The translations under genes and the position numbers were made by a program. A model generated the notes under the pieces. That model was not told the origin of the DNA and did no database searches. It saw only the letters and a list, made by a program, of their open reading frames with translations. Shown here piece by piece: positions 34,337 to 40,397 of a DNA stretch of 40,397 nucleotides. This stretch comes from Fibrobacter sp. (GTDB lineage Bacteria; Fibrobacterota; Fibrobacteria; Fibrobacterales; Fibrobacteraceae). Each line of letters starts with the position of its first letter. The first letter of the stretch is position 1. The stretch is taken from assembly GCA_024398995.1 (NCBI GenBank), contig JAKSIE010000017.1, positions 1 through 40,397 on the forward strand, read 5' to 3'.

Positions 34337-35479
34337 TTAACTCATCATATCGTATATTTCCGGACCAATCAGACCGTTCTGCATAGTGGTCACAAGCAAG
34401 CGCTGTTCCAGGACCTGCACCGGTTCTCTCAAGCCCGTAAAGGGGAATCCCACTAAGCATTCCGCAGAATCCTTAAGCAATTGTTCACCCAACGCAGCGT
34501 GCAGGGCAAGGCTTGCGTCAATGTACTTCAAATGGGTTGGCTCTTCCAGCATAAAATTCAGCGGAGACTTCTTGTTCAGCACACGGTTGGCCGGTACCAT
34601 TTCGCCAAATTCATCTTCTACACCCATGTTTGCAACAACAAGTTTGGAATTTCCAAGAATAGCAGACACTGCAGCATAGGAAAGCGCGCCCTTTACGCCA
34701 GTGGCGGTAACCAGGTAGTCCGCATTTTCGATGGCAGCACTTACCGCAAAGTCCGAAAGGCAATCTACAATCTGGATGTTGTTGTTTTCAAGTACGTGGC
34801 AGAAATCCGTACTCGTATTCCTGTGGCGGGTATCCGTTATGGCACACACATTCATGCCACGACGCACCCCCTGAAGGGCAATGCCGCAACCCACCTTACC
34901 GCTACCGAAAACCACCAGATTCTTGCCTTCGTAACCTAGAGCGTCAAAGCCCATCTGGTCTAAGGCTCTAAAGCAGCCGTCACCAGTACCCAATGTGGTT
35001 TCAATGCGTTTGACAATTCCGCTGTCGGCCACATAAATCGGGTAAGGAGAATCCTTGTAGAAATGCACACCAGATCGGGTCAGTTCCACAAAGCCAATTC
35101 GGGGATTGCAAAAGCTGAATTGGCCAGCACAATCCAAGATCAGGTCGAAATCATCTTCCACCGCACCGGATTTAATGTCGTTTTCACTAATGACAGGGAC
35201 TCCGTTTTCCTTGAGCAAATTTACCATAGCAGGGTCACAAGGCATGGACGCTCCAGCGGCAGAGCCTTCAGAGGAACCGACCGCACGGCCCACCCACAAG
35301 TCTGCACCGCCTGCAATCAAGGCACGATACTGAACAAGAGTATTTCTGAAAATGGGGGTCGCCACTAAAACCTTCAAACCTTCGAAGGGTCTAGTATTCA
35401 TCCATTCGTCCGAAAGCAAGGACAGCGCAGGGTATTCGCGAGGCTCGTAATGTTCGCTGATAATCTCGTCAAAAAGCAT
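34337..35479 (-). CDS. SAHH-like NAD-binding protein, catalytic residues apparently altered
   Basis: A 380-residue protein whose layout resembles S-adenosylhomocysteine hydrolase: an N-terminal domain (LKVLVATPIFRNTLVQYRALIAGGADLWVG), the linker VKRIETTLGTGDGCFRALDQM (about 157-176), a Rossmann motif VVFGSGKVGCG (~190-200), and VTATGVKGALS. It is shorter than true SAHH (about 430-470). The active-site segment reads NMGVEDEFGE where SAHH has N-x-GHFD-E, so the His is missing. The function is therefore unknown; another NAD-dependent or binding role is possible. A TACCTTTG element lies four nt before the ATG, suggesting a leaderless message. The secreted-protein gene follows after 36 bp. Confidence 0.7.
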   Translation of the reverse strand: MLFDEIISEHYEPREYPALSLLSDEWMNTRPFEGLKVLVATPIFRNTLVQYRALIAGGADLWVGRAVGSSEGSAAGASMPCDPAMVNLLKENGVPVISENDIKSGAVEDDFDLILDCAGQFSFCNPRIGFVELTRSGVHFYKDSPYPIYVADSGIVKRIETTLGTGDGCFRALDQMGFDALGYEGKNLVVFGSGKVGCGIALQGVRRGMNVCAITDTRHRNTSTDFCHVLENNNIQIVDCLSDFAVSAAIENADYLVTATGVKGALSYAAVSAILGNSKLVVANMGVEDEFGEMVPANRVLNKKSPLNFMLEEPTHLKYIDASLALHAALGEQLLKDSAECLVGFPFTGLREPVQVLEQRLLVTTMQNGLIGPEIYDMMS

Positions 35480-35483
35480 GAGT

Positions 35484-35491
35484 CAAAGGTA
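35484..35491 (-). promoter_or_regulatory. TAnnTTTG promoter element of the SAHH-like gene (TACCTTTG)
   Basis: TACCTTTG lies four nt upstream of the ATG, so transcription would begin at or next to the start codon. The rest of the 88-bp divergent gap carries the short direct repeat ACAATGAA (35503 and 35524) and the sstT leader. Confidence 0.45.
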
Positions 35492-35567
35492 GAAAAGATT
35501 GAACAATGAAAAATGAAAAATCGACAATGAATTATATTTTTTTTCGTTTAGATAAAAAGGATCCACT

Positions 35568-36788
35568 ATGAAGAAAGTTGTCAAAAAATGGACTGAGCTC
35601 AGTCTCATCATTCGTATCGTTATTGGCCTTGTGCTCGGCGTCTCTCTCGGGCTTTTAGTTCCGCAGATTAGCGCCATCGGAATTCTGGGAACCATTTTCG
35701 TAGGCGCCCTGAAGGGGGCTGCACCTATTTTGGTATTCGCCCTAGTCGCAAGTTCCATCGCAGGCGCTGGCGAAGGCATCGGCAGCCGTTTCCGTAAGGT
35801 AATCCTTCTTTATGTCATCAGCTCCATCGGTGCGGCAGCCTTGGCCGTAGGCGGAAGCAAACTCTTCCCTGTTACCATAAAGCTCTCCGAAAAATTAGCG
35901 GAAGGCGCACCTCCCAACGGAATCGGCGAAGTACTTACCAACCTGGTAACGAACTGTGTCCAGAATCCGGTGGCAGCATTGGCCAACGCCAACTATATCG
36001 GCATTCTCTTCTGGTCCATCGTTTTTGGCCTTGCCCTCAAGAAACTGCCCGTTGATCACACCATCACCGTTATTACCGATGTTTCTTCTGCCATCTCCCA
36101 AGTCATCCGCTGGATTATCCAGATGGCACCCTTCGGAATTCTCGGTCTTGTTTTCTCCTCCGTCGCAGAAAACGGCCTCAGCATTTTTGCAGACTACGGC
36201 AAACTTTTGGGACTCCTGGTGGGCTGCATGCTGGTAGTGGCCTTGATTCTGAATCCACTGATCGTCGCAATCACCCTCCGCAAAAACCCTTACCCTCTGG
36301 TTTTCCGTTGCCTGCGAGACAGTGGTGTCACCGCATTCTTCACCCGTAGTTCCGCAGCCAACGTTCCGGTAAACATGGCTCTTTGCGAACGCCTCGGTCT
36401 TGAAAAGGATTTTTATTCTGTATCTATTCCTCTGGGTTGCACCATCAATATGTGCGGCGCCGCAGTAACTATTGCTATCATGACCTTGGCTGTCGCAAAC
36501 ACCCTCGGCATTCACGTAGACTTCCCCACCGCATGTATCCTTTGCGTCATGAGCGCAATCGGCGCCTGCGGAACTTCCGGCATCGCGGGCGGCTCCCTGT
36601 TCCTCATTCCCATGACCTGTTCTATCCTAGGCATCAGCGGCGATATTTCCATGCAAGCCGTGGCCGTGGGCTTTATTCTGGGCGTGGTTCAGGATTCCAT
36701 GGAAACCGCACTCAACTCCAGTAGCGACGTCATCTTTACCGCTACTGCAGAATATCACCATCGTAAGAAAAGCGGATTGAGCATCTAA
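35568..36788 (+). CDS. sstT: Serine/threonine:Na+ symporter
   Basis: A 406-residue inner-membrane importer of serine and threonine driven by sodium (DAACS family). The N-terminus LSLIIRIVIGLVLGVSLGLLVPQISAIGILGTIFVGALKGAAPILVFALVASSIA, TRSSAANVPVNMALCERLGL, and the hairpin and binding regions GCTINMCGAAVTIAIMTLAVANTLGI and ACGTSGIAGGSLFLIP match SstT closely. Length is normal. AAGGA lies before the ATG. It is a single-gene unit closed by a terminator. Confidence 0.94.
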   Translation: MKKVVKKWTELSLIIRIVIGLVLGVSLGLLVPQISAIGILGTIFVGALKGAAPILVFALVASSIAGAGEGIGSRFRKVILLYVISSIGAAALAVGGSKLFPVTIKLSEKLAEGAPPNGIGEVLTNLVTNCVQNPVAALANANYIGILFWSIVFGLALKKLPVDHTITVITDVSSAISQVIRWIIQMAPFGILGLVFSSVAENGLSIFADYGKLLGLLVGCMLVVALILNPLIVAITLRKNPYPLVFRCLRDSGVTAFFTRSSAANVPVNMALCERLGLEKDFYSVSIPLGCTINMCGAAVTIAIMTLAVANTLGIHVDFPTACILCVMSAIGACGTSGIAGGSLFLIPMTCSILGISGDISMQAVAVGFILGVVQDSMETALNSSSDVIFTATAEYHHRKKSGLSI

Positions 36789-36830
36789 ATCGCGGATTTT
36801 TGCAAAAAAACATAATCTCGCATTAAAAGA

Positions 36831-36861
36831 AAAGAGGCGTCCCTTCGGCGCTTCTTTTTTT
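36831..36861 (+). terminator. Terminator after sstT
   Basis: AAAGAGGCG and CGCTTCTTT pair (one G-T) around nine nt, followed by a run of seven T. Confidence 0.85.
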
Positions 36862-36872
36862 ATGCAGTCCTC

Positions 36873-36902
36873 TTGACAATATACCAATCGGTATGCTAAA
36901 TT
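36873..36902 (+). promoter_or_regulatory. Promoter of the GH13-tetR operon
   Basis: A perfect TTGACA (36873-36878), an 18-bp spacer and TAAATT (36897-36902) with TG one base upstream (extended -10). The first operator palindrome fills the spacer, so a bound repressor would block RNA polymerase. Confidence 0.7.
36881..36894. promoter_or_regulatory. Operator 1 (ATACC-AATC-GGTAT), probable TetR site
   Basis: A perfect inverted repeat ATACC-N4-GGTAT between the -35 and -10 boxes. The same arms recur 26 bp downstream. Confidence 0.7.
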
Positions 36903-36905
36903 TAT

Positions 36906-36921
36906 TATACCGTTCGGTATA
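36906..36921. promoter_or_regulatory. Operator 2 (TATACCGTTCGGTATA), probable TetR site
   Basis: TATACCG-TT-CGGTATA is an inverted repeat with the same ATACC/GGTAT arms as operator 1, just beyond the -10 box. The centres are 26 bp apart, that is about 2.5 helix turns. Confidence 0.7.
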
Positions 36922-36951
36922 TAGGATATTTACTACTATAAAGGAGGTTGT

Positions 36952-38328
36952 ATGAGACCCAATCACATTTACCATGTATTCCCCCTGGGAGCACTAAAGG
37001 AGCGCAATAGTGCCGGGTTCAAAAATATCCGCGAACTCACAAACCTTATCCCCCACTTGCAGGATTTGCGCATGGACTCCATTTTGCTTGGACCCATTTT
37101 CAAAAGCGAAACCCACGGCTACGATGTCACGGACATGTACCAACTGGATCCTCGACTAGGCAACAACGAAGACCTGAAACAGATGGTCCGAGATTTTCAC
37201 GAAGCCGGGTTCCACGTATTTTTCGACGCAGTCTGGAACCACTCCTCCCGCCTCCATTTCGCTTATCGCGACCTACGTGAAAAAGGCAGAAATTCCCCAT
37301 ACGCCGGCTGGTATCGCAATATTCAATTTGACAAGCCCAACCTTTGCGGTGACTCCTTTACGGTGGACTGCTGGGCAGGTTTCCAGGAGCTGCCGGCGTT
37401 TAACTTGAAAAATCCTGATGTGGAGCGAGAGCTGATCCATTGCGCAGAATACTGGATGGATGAATTCAGCATCGATGGAATTCGAATTGACGCGGCCCAG
37501 GATATGGACCTTGGTTTTCTGCGCCATCTGGCGGATGCCTGCCATAGGAAGCGGGCTGATTTCTGGATGATGGGTGAAGTTGTTTTCGGAGATCCCCAGC
37601 AGTGGCTCTCGGCAGGATTGAATTCCGTCACCAACTACCAGACTTACAAATCCTGCTGGAGTTCCCTCAATGATGGAAATATGTTTGAGTTGGCATACAA
37701 CCTGAATCAACTTTTTGATGACAAGGGCGGCAGCTGCAAGGGCGCAAGACTGCAGCTGTTTAACGAGAACCACGATGTAAGCCGTATCTACAGCGTGTTA
37801 AAGGATAAAGGCGACAATTATCTGCAGCATTTACTGTTCTACACTTTGCCTGGCGTACCCACCCTCTATTACGGCGAGGAATACGCTCTCGATGCAAAGA
37901 AAGGCGGTTGCGACGACTGGAACCTGCGTCCGCCCATGAGCAGTTTGGGCAGTGGCAAGTGCGCCGCAGGTCAAGAAAATCTTCTTTCTGAAATTCAGCA
38001 TCTAGCCGGCGTGCGCCTTGATTCCGACGCCTTGCGAGATGGCGGCTACCAGCAGGAATTCGTACATTCCCAGCAGTTGGCCTTCTGGCGCACACACCCG
38101 AAGGGCGACGCGCTAGTGCTTGCAAACCTACAGGATTCCCCGGTGCAATTTGAAATCGATTTGAAGAAGCATTACGGAAACCGGGGCGGTTCTTTAAACT
38201 GCGGCGGGATCGCAAGTCATTGGCACGACTTGCTGAATTCGCAGACGAACATTACCACAAAAAACGGAAAATTGACGGTTCAAATTCCCGCCAAGTGGGG
38301 CTGCGTCCTTGTACCCAGCGGTACATAA
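36952..38328 (+). CDS. GH13 alpha-amylase-family enzyme (maltodextrin-acting)
   Basis: A 458-residue cytoplasmic enzyme of the alpha-amylase family, shorter than most. The start HIYHVFPLGALKERNS replaces the usual 'YQIFPDRF'. Conserved regions: DAVWNHSSR, DGIRIDAAQDM (nucleophile Asp180), MMGEVVFGDP (acid Glu209) and NENHDVSRI (Asp275); then GVPTLYYGEEYAL. The C-terminal beta domain is complete (LVLANLQDSPVQFEIDLKKHYG). It resembles cyclomaltodextrinase/neopullulanase-type enzymes, but without their N-terminal domain, and specificity is uncertain. A very strong AAGGAGG precedes ATG. It is the first gene of an operon with the TetR regulator and carries two operators in its promoter, so it is likely inducible. 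Confidence 0.9.
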   Translation: MRPNHIYHVFPLGALKERNSAGFKNIRELTNLIPHLQDLRMDSILLGPIFKSETHGYDVTDMYQLDPRLGNNEDLKQMVRDFHEAGFHVFFDAVWNHSSRLHFAYRDLREKGRNSPYAGWYRNIQFDKPNLCGDSFTVDCWAGFQELPAFNLKNPDVERELIHCAEYWMDEFSIDGIRIDAAQDMDLGFLRHLADACHRKRADFWMMGEVVFGDPQQWLSAGLNSVTNYQTYKSCWSSLNDGNMFELAYNLNQLFDDKGGSCKGARLQLFNENHDVSRIYSVLKDKGDNYLQHLLFYTLPGVPTLYYGEEYALDAKKGGCDDWNLRPPMSSLGSGKCAAGQENLLSEIQHLAGVRLDSDALRDGGYQQEFVHSQQLAFWRTHPKGDALVLANLQDSPVQFEIDLKKHYGNRGGSLNCGGIASHWHDLLNSQTNITTKNGKLTVQIPAKWGCVLVPSGT

Positions 38329-38359
38329 AAGTATATTTGAAGCACAGCGCGAGTTCAGT

Positions 38360-38926
38360 ATGAGTACAAAAGAAGTTTTATTGCAGCAGGCCTTGATCCT
38401 CTTCCGCCGCGAAGGCTACGACGCTACCGGCGTGCAGAAAGTCGCAGACGCCGCAGGCGTTGGCAAGCCCACGCTGTACCATTACTTCGGAAACAAGCGT
38501 GGCCTTTTGAACGCCGTACTCACAACGAATCTGGAAAGTTTCTGGACCGAGTTTGACGCCGCAACCGCATACAATCACGACATCGTCAAAACACTGGAAA
38601 GCATCGCCCGCGTATACTTCGAGTTTGCCAAAAAAAATCCGGAATTTTACAGCTGGTTCCTAAGCATGGGAAACGTTCCCTCCGAAGGTGACATCCACGA
38701 TGAGGTGGGTCCCCTTTACGAAAAACAGTGGAGCGCCCTGGCAGAACTTTTCTTGGCCGCAAGCAAGGATCACGGCAACATGAAAGGTCGCCATCAGCGT
38801 TATGCCTACACCTTCCTCGGAATAATAAACGCAAGCATTCAAGCCTATTTCACCGGGCTCATAAAACTAAATGACAGAGATGTCTTTGACACCTGCCATC
38901 AGTTTATGCACGGCATTTTCTCTTAA
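38360..38926 (+). CDS. TetR family transcriptional regulator
   Basis: A 188-residue regulator. The N-terminal helix-turn-helix (KEVLLQQALILFRREGYDATGVQKVADAAGVGKPTLYHYFGNKRGLL, about residues 5-50) is a textbook TetR domain. The C-terminal ligand domain (TLESIARVYFEFAKKNPEFYSWFLSMGN ...) has no ligand clue. The ATG at 38360 is preferred to earlier in-frame codons inside the end of the GH13 gene. It lies 31 bp after that gene and probably represses the operon, including itself, through the two ATACC/GGTAT palindromes. The stop codon overlaps the stop of the converging gene (shared TTAA). Confidence 0.92.
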   Translation: MSTKEVLLQQALILFRREGYDATGVQKVADAAGVGKPTLYHYFGNKRGLLNAVLTTNLESFWTEFDAATAYNHDIVKTLESIARVYFEFAKKNPEFYSWFLSMGNVPSEGDIHDEVGPLYEKQWSALAELFLAASKDHGNMKGRHQRYAYTFLGIINASIQAYFTGLIKLNDRDVFDTCHQFMHGIFS

Positions 38927-40119
38927 AGACCTGTATCCTTTTTATCAGGGAGTCCTACCAGTTTTAGCATATTCTTGACAACCCGTCTTTCCGTCATTCC
39001 ATCATTGGGCAGGCGGAGGCGCAGCATGAATTCACGAACTGCCAAGCGGATAATCCAATCCAATTGGCCGATTTCTTTTGGTTTCTCAAGCAACTCCCTG
39101 TAATTGAAAAACTCCATCGAAGCATTTTCCTGGGTCATGATTTCTTGGTACTGACCACGGTAAAAATCCTTGAAAGTTTCAGCCTCATATCCCCGGATTT
39201 CAGACAAGCTATTCGCCAATTTGCCGGCCAGGTGGTCAAAGGTTTTCTCCAGAAAATCTTCCTTGGACGTGCACTCTTCTTCATCGAAGTAGTAGTATTT
39301 GCGTGGTTCATCACCCGAGAATTCAATGCAGCAACCATTTCGCATATCCCGGTAGTACGTAGCCTTTACAAGCAACGTTCCATCTTGGGAACAGCTCTTG
39401 CAAGTATTGTTTTTCCAATGGCTGATATATGTAGGAACCCCATTTTCGTCATAGTAATCCACCGGACCATTCTTGGCCATTCCCCTTTCATAAACAGTCC
39501 GAGTCAACACGCGACCATTTTCATGGTAAACCGTTTCTAGGCCTTCCGGGATTTCTCCGATCATATCAATTTCCCTAAAAAGCATTCCGCTTTCATAGTA
39601 CGACATTCTCTTGCAACCACATTCTTCCCCTTCCACAAAAAAGAGGGCACGGCATCTCAAGCCGTCTTCGGACCAATCTTTTGCAAAGCCTTCCAACACG
39701 CCTATATTGTAGAACCGTTCCGAAGACACTCTCCCATCCTTATAGAACTCGCGATAAATTCCATCGTAGTTGTTGTTAAACAAACCGTACTCTCGGCAAA
39801 GCTTGTTGTTCTGATCGTAGCCGCGGCAGCGCCCACCTTCCCAATATTCAGAAACCAACAATACACCATACCTATTGAATACAGGAACAAAGCCATCTTC
39901 TACGCGACCTTGTCTAAATATCAGACGACTAATCTTCTGACCGTTCTCGTAAAAAACTTCCCTAGGGCCATTCAGCAGACCATCTCGATAAAATGCAGTG
40001 TAACGCAGCGCGCCGGATTCGTAATATTCTTTGCAGGCTCCATTACGGATTCCATCCATCAAGGGACATTCAAAACGCAACTTACCGTTTTCGTGGTATC
40101 TTCTTTCCATTTCGCTCAT
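38923..40119 (-). CDS. MORN/YwqK-type repeat protein
   Basis: A 398-residue protein without a signal peptide. About residues 1-280 consist of ~10 repeats of a 20-24-residue unit (RYHENGKLRFECPL, EYYESGALRYTAFYRDGLLNG, VFYENGQKISRLIFRQG, TVYHENGRVLTRTVYERG), the MORN-variant pattern of YwqK-type proteins, some of which are annotated as antitoxins. Residues ~290-398 form a non-repeat helical domain (EDFLEKTFDHLAGKLANSLSEIRGYEAETFKDFYRGQYQEI) that I do not recognise. The start is firm (AGGAGG within AGGAGGCTCCT before ATG). No toxin gene is visible beside it, so an antitoxin role is unsupported. Confidence 0.82.
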   Translation of the reverse strand: MSEMERRYHENGKLRFECPLMDGIRNGACKEYYESGALRYTAFYRDGLLNGPREVFYENGQKISRLIFRQGRVEDGFVPVFNRYGVLLVSEYWEGGRCRGYDQNNKLCREYGLFNNNYDGIYREFYKDGRVSSERFYNIGVLEGFAKDWSEDGLRCRALFFVEGEECGCKRMSYYESGMLFREIDMIGEIPEGLETVYHENGRVLTRTVYERGMAKNGPVDYYDENGVPTYISHWKNNTCKSCSQDGTLLVKATYYRDMRNGCCIEFSGDEPRKYYYFDEEECTSKEDFLEKTFDHLAGKLANSLSEIRGYEAETFKDFYRGQYQEIMTQENASMEFFNYRELLEKPKEIGQLDWIIRLAVREFMLRLRLPNDGMTERRVVKNMLKLVGLPDKKDTGL

Positions 40120-40266
40120 AGGAGCCTCCTATTTTTGTTCACCACACAATGTACATTGTCTTTCGTGCCAGAATGTCGCGCGCCAGGCGACGCCTTTTTT
40201 AGGCCATAGGAAGACTTTATAATGGCTCATCGGCTTTTTCAATTAGTCAAGGTGGGTTGTTTTTTC

Positions 40267-40274
40267 TATCTTTG
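40267..40274 (+). promoter_or_regulatory. TAnnTTTG promoter element of cysS (TATCTTTG)
   Basis: TATCTTTG lies 70 nt before the cysS ATG, identical to the element before the GH9 gene. Confidence 0.45.
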
Positions 40275-40284
40275 CCCGCCGAAA

Positions 40285-40299
40285 GGCGCAGGTTGCGCC
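40285..40299 (+). promoter_or_regulatory. Hairpin in the GC-rich cysS leader
   Basis: GGCGCA-GGT-TGCGCC is a perfect stem in the ~65-nt leader between the promoter element and the ribosome binding site, with further GC-rich pairing possible to 40324. No known riboswitch or T-box pattern was recognised. Confidence 0.4.
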
Positions 40300-40344
40300 G
40301 TGGGTTCCGCACGCCGCGGCACCGAAACTTAACCGGAGGCTAAA

Positions 40345-40397
40345 ATGGCACTTCAATTCTACAACACCGCATCACGCAAGAAAGAACTGTTTACTCT
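40345..40397 (+). CDS. cysS: Cysteinyl-tRNA synthetase, N-terminal fragment
   Basis: Only the first 17 codons fall in the window: MALQFYNTASRKKELFT. This matches the start of CysS proteins (hydrophobic strand, then F/YNT-x-(S/T)R-x-K-E-x-F). GGAGG at 40335-40339 lies five nt before ATG. The identification rests on this short but characteristic stretch; the rest lies outside. Confidence 0.8.
   Translation, partial: MALQFYNTASRKKELFT

Noticed and set aside
38923..40119. A toxin-antitoxin pair based on the YwqK-like repeats
   Set aside because: No candidate toxin gene lies beside it; the neighbours are tetR and cysS.
1..40397. tRNA, rRNA, prophage, defence islands or secondary-metabolite genes
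   Set aside because: Reading both strands gave no cloverleaf, TPsiC-type motif in context, phage structural gene or known defence gene set.

Overview
The window looks like chromosomal DNA of a Fibrobacter-type cellulolytic gut bacterium (Fibrobacterota). This is inferred from the proteins: two lipoproteins carrying the 'Fibrobacter succinogenes major paralogous' domain behind long serine-rich linkers, a secreted GH9 endoglucanase, very large secreted proteins with a shared C-terminal module and sorting-type tail, and OM barrels ending in Phe. Most real genes have AAGGAG-type ribosome binding sites. Several genes instead sit directly behind a TAnnTTTG element that resembles the -7 box of Bacteroidetes promoters.

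Layout. (1) 86-10171, minus: two tandem giant secreted proteins (1676 and 1639 aa) with GLUG-like repeats, InlB-like repeats and a common C-terminal region. (2) 10475-12914, plus: three small outer-membrane barrel proteins, each followed by a terminator. (3) 12994-17933, minus: an orphan family-5 substrate-binding lipoprotein, then rnc, acpP, fabG and fabD. (4) 17934-22491: an accessory block with two paralogous lipoproteins flanking a frameshifted LEPR-motif surface-protein remnant and an Rpn/PD-(D/E)XK nuclease gene. (5) 22492-24320, minus: plsX, rpmF and yceD. (6) 24393-33101, plus: GH13 glucosidase, GH9 endoglucanase, then glycosyltransferase 2, topB and a GH3 NagZ-like enzyme. (7) 33155-35479, minus: DEDDh exonuclease, a small secreted protein and a degenerate SAHH-like NAD protein. 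(8) 35568-38926, plus: sstT, then a GH13 enzyme with its own TetR regulator behind a promoter with two matching palindromic operators. (9) 38923-40119, minus: a MORN/YwqK-type repeat protein. (10) From 40345: the first 17 codons of cysS.

The most striking arrangement is in regions 3-5. The widely conserved yceD-rpmF-plsX-fabH-fabD-fabG-acpP-fabF-rnc cluster is recognisable, but fabH and fabF are absent from their usual places. The plsX-fabD joint holds the 4.5-kb accessory block, and the acpP-rnc joint holds a terminator and palindromic repeats. A palindromic repeat family (GGAGATCCCGG...CCGGGATGACA) flanks rnc on both sides and recurs, diverged and inverted, in the accessory block.

Carbohydrate genes (GH9, two GH13, GH3, GT2) fit a polysaccharide-degrading life with maltodextrin or glycogen metabolism. 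No tRNA, rRNA, CRISPR array, complete insertion sequence or prophage was seen. The search for an entirely new system gave no convincing multi-gene defence or biosynthetic locus. The best leads are the interrupted fatty-acid cluster, the twin-operator TetR/GH13 unit, the TAnnTTTG promoters with near-leaderless starts, and the paralogous lipoprotein/Rpn block.
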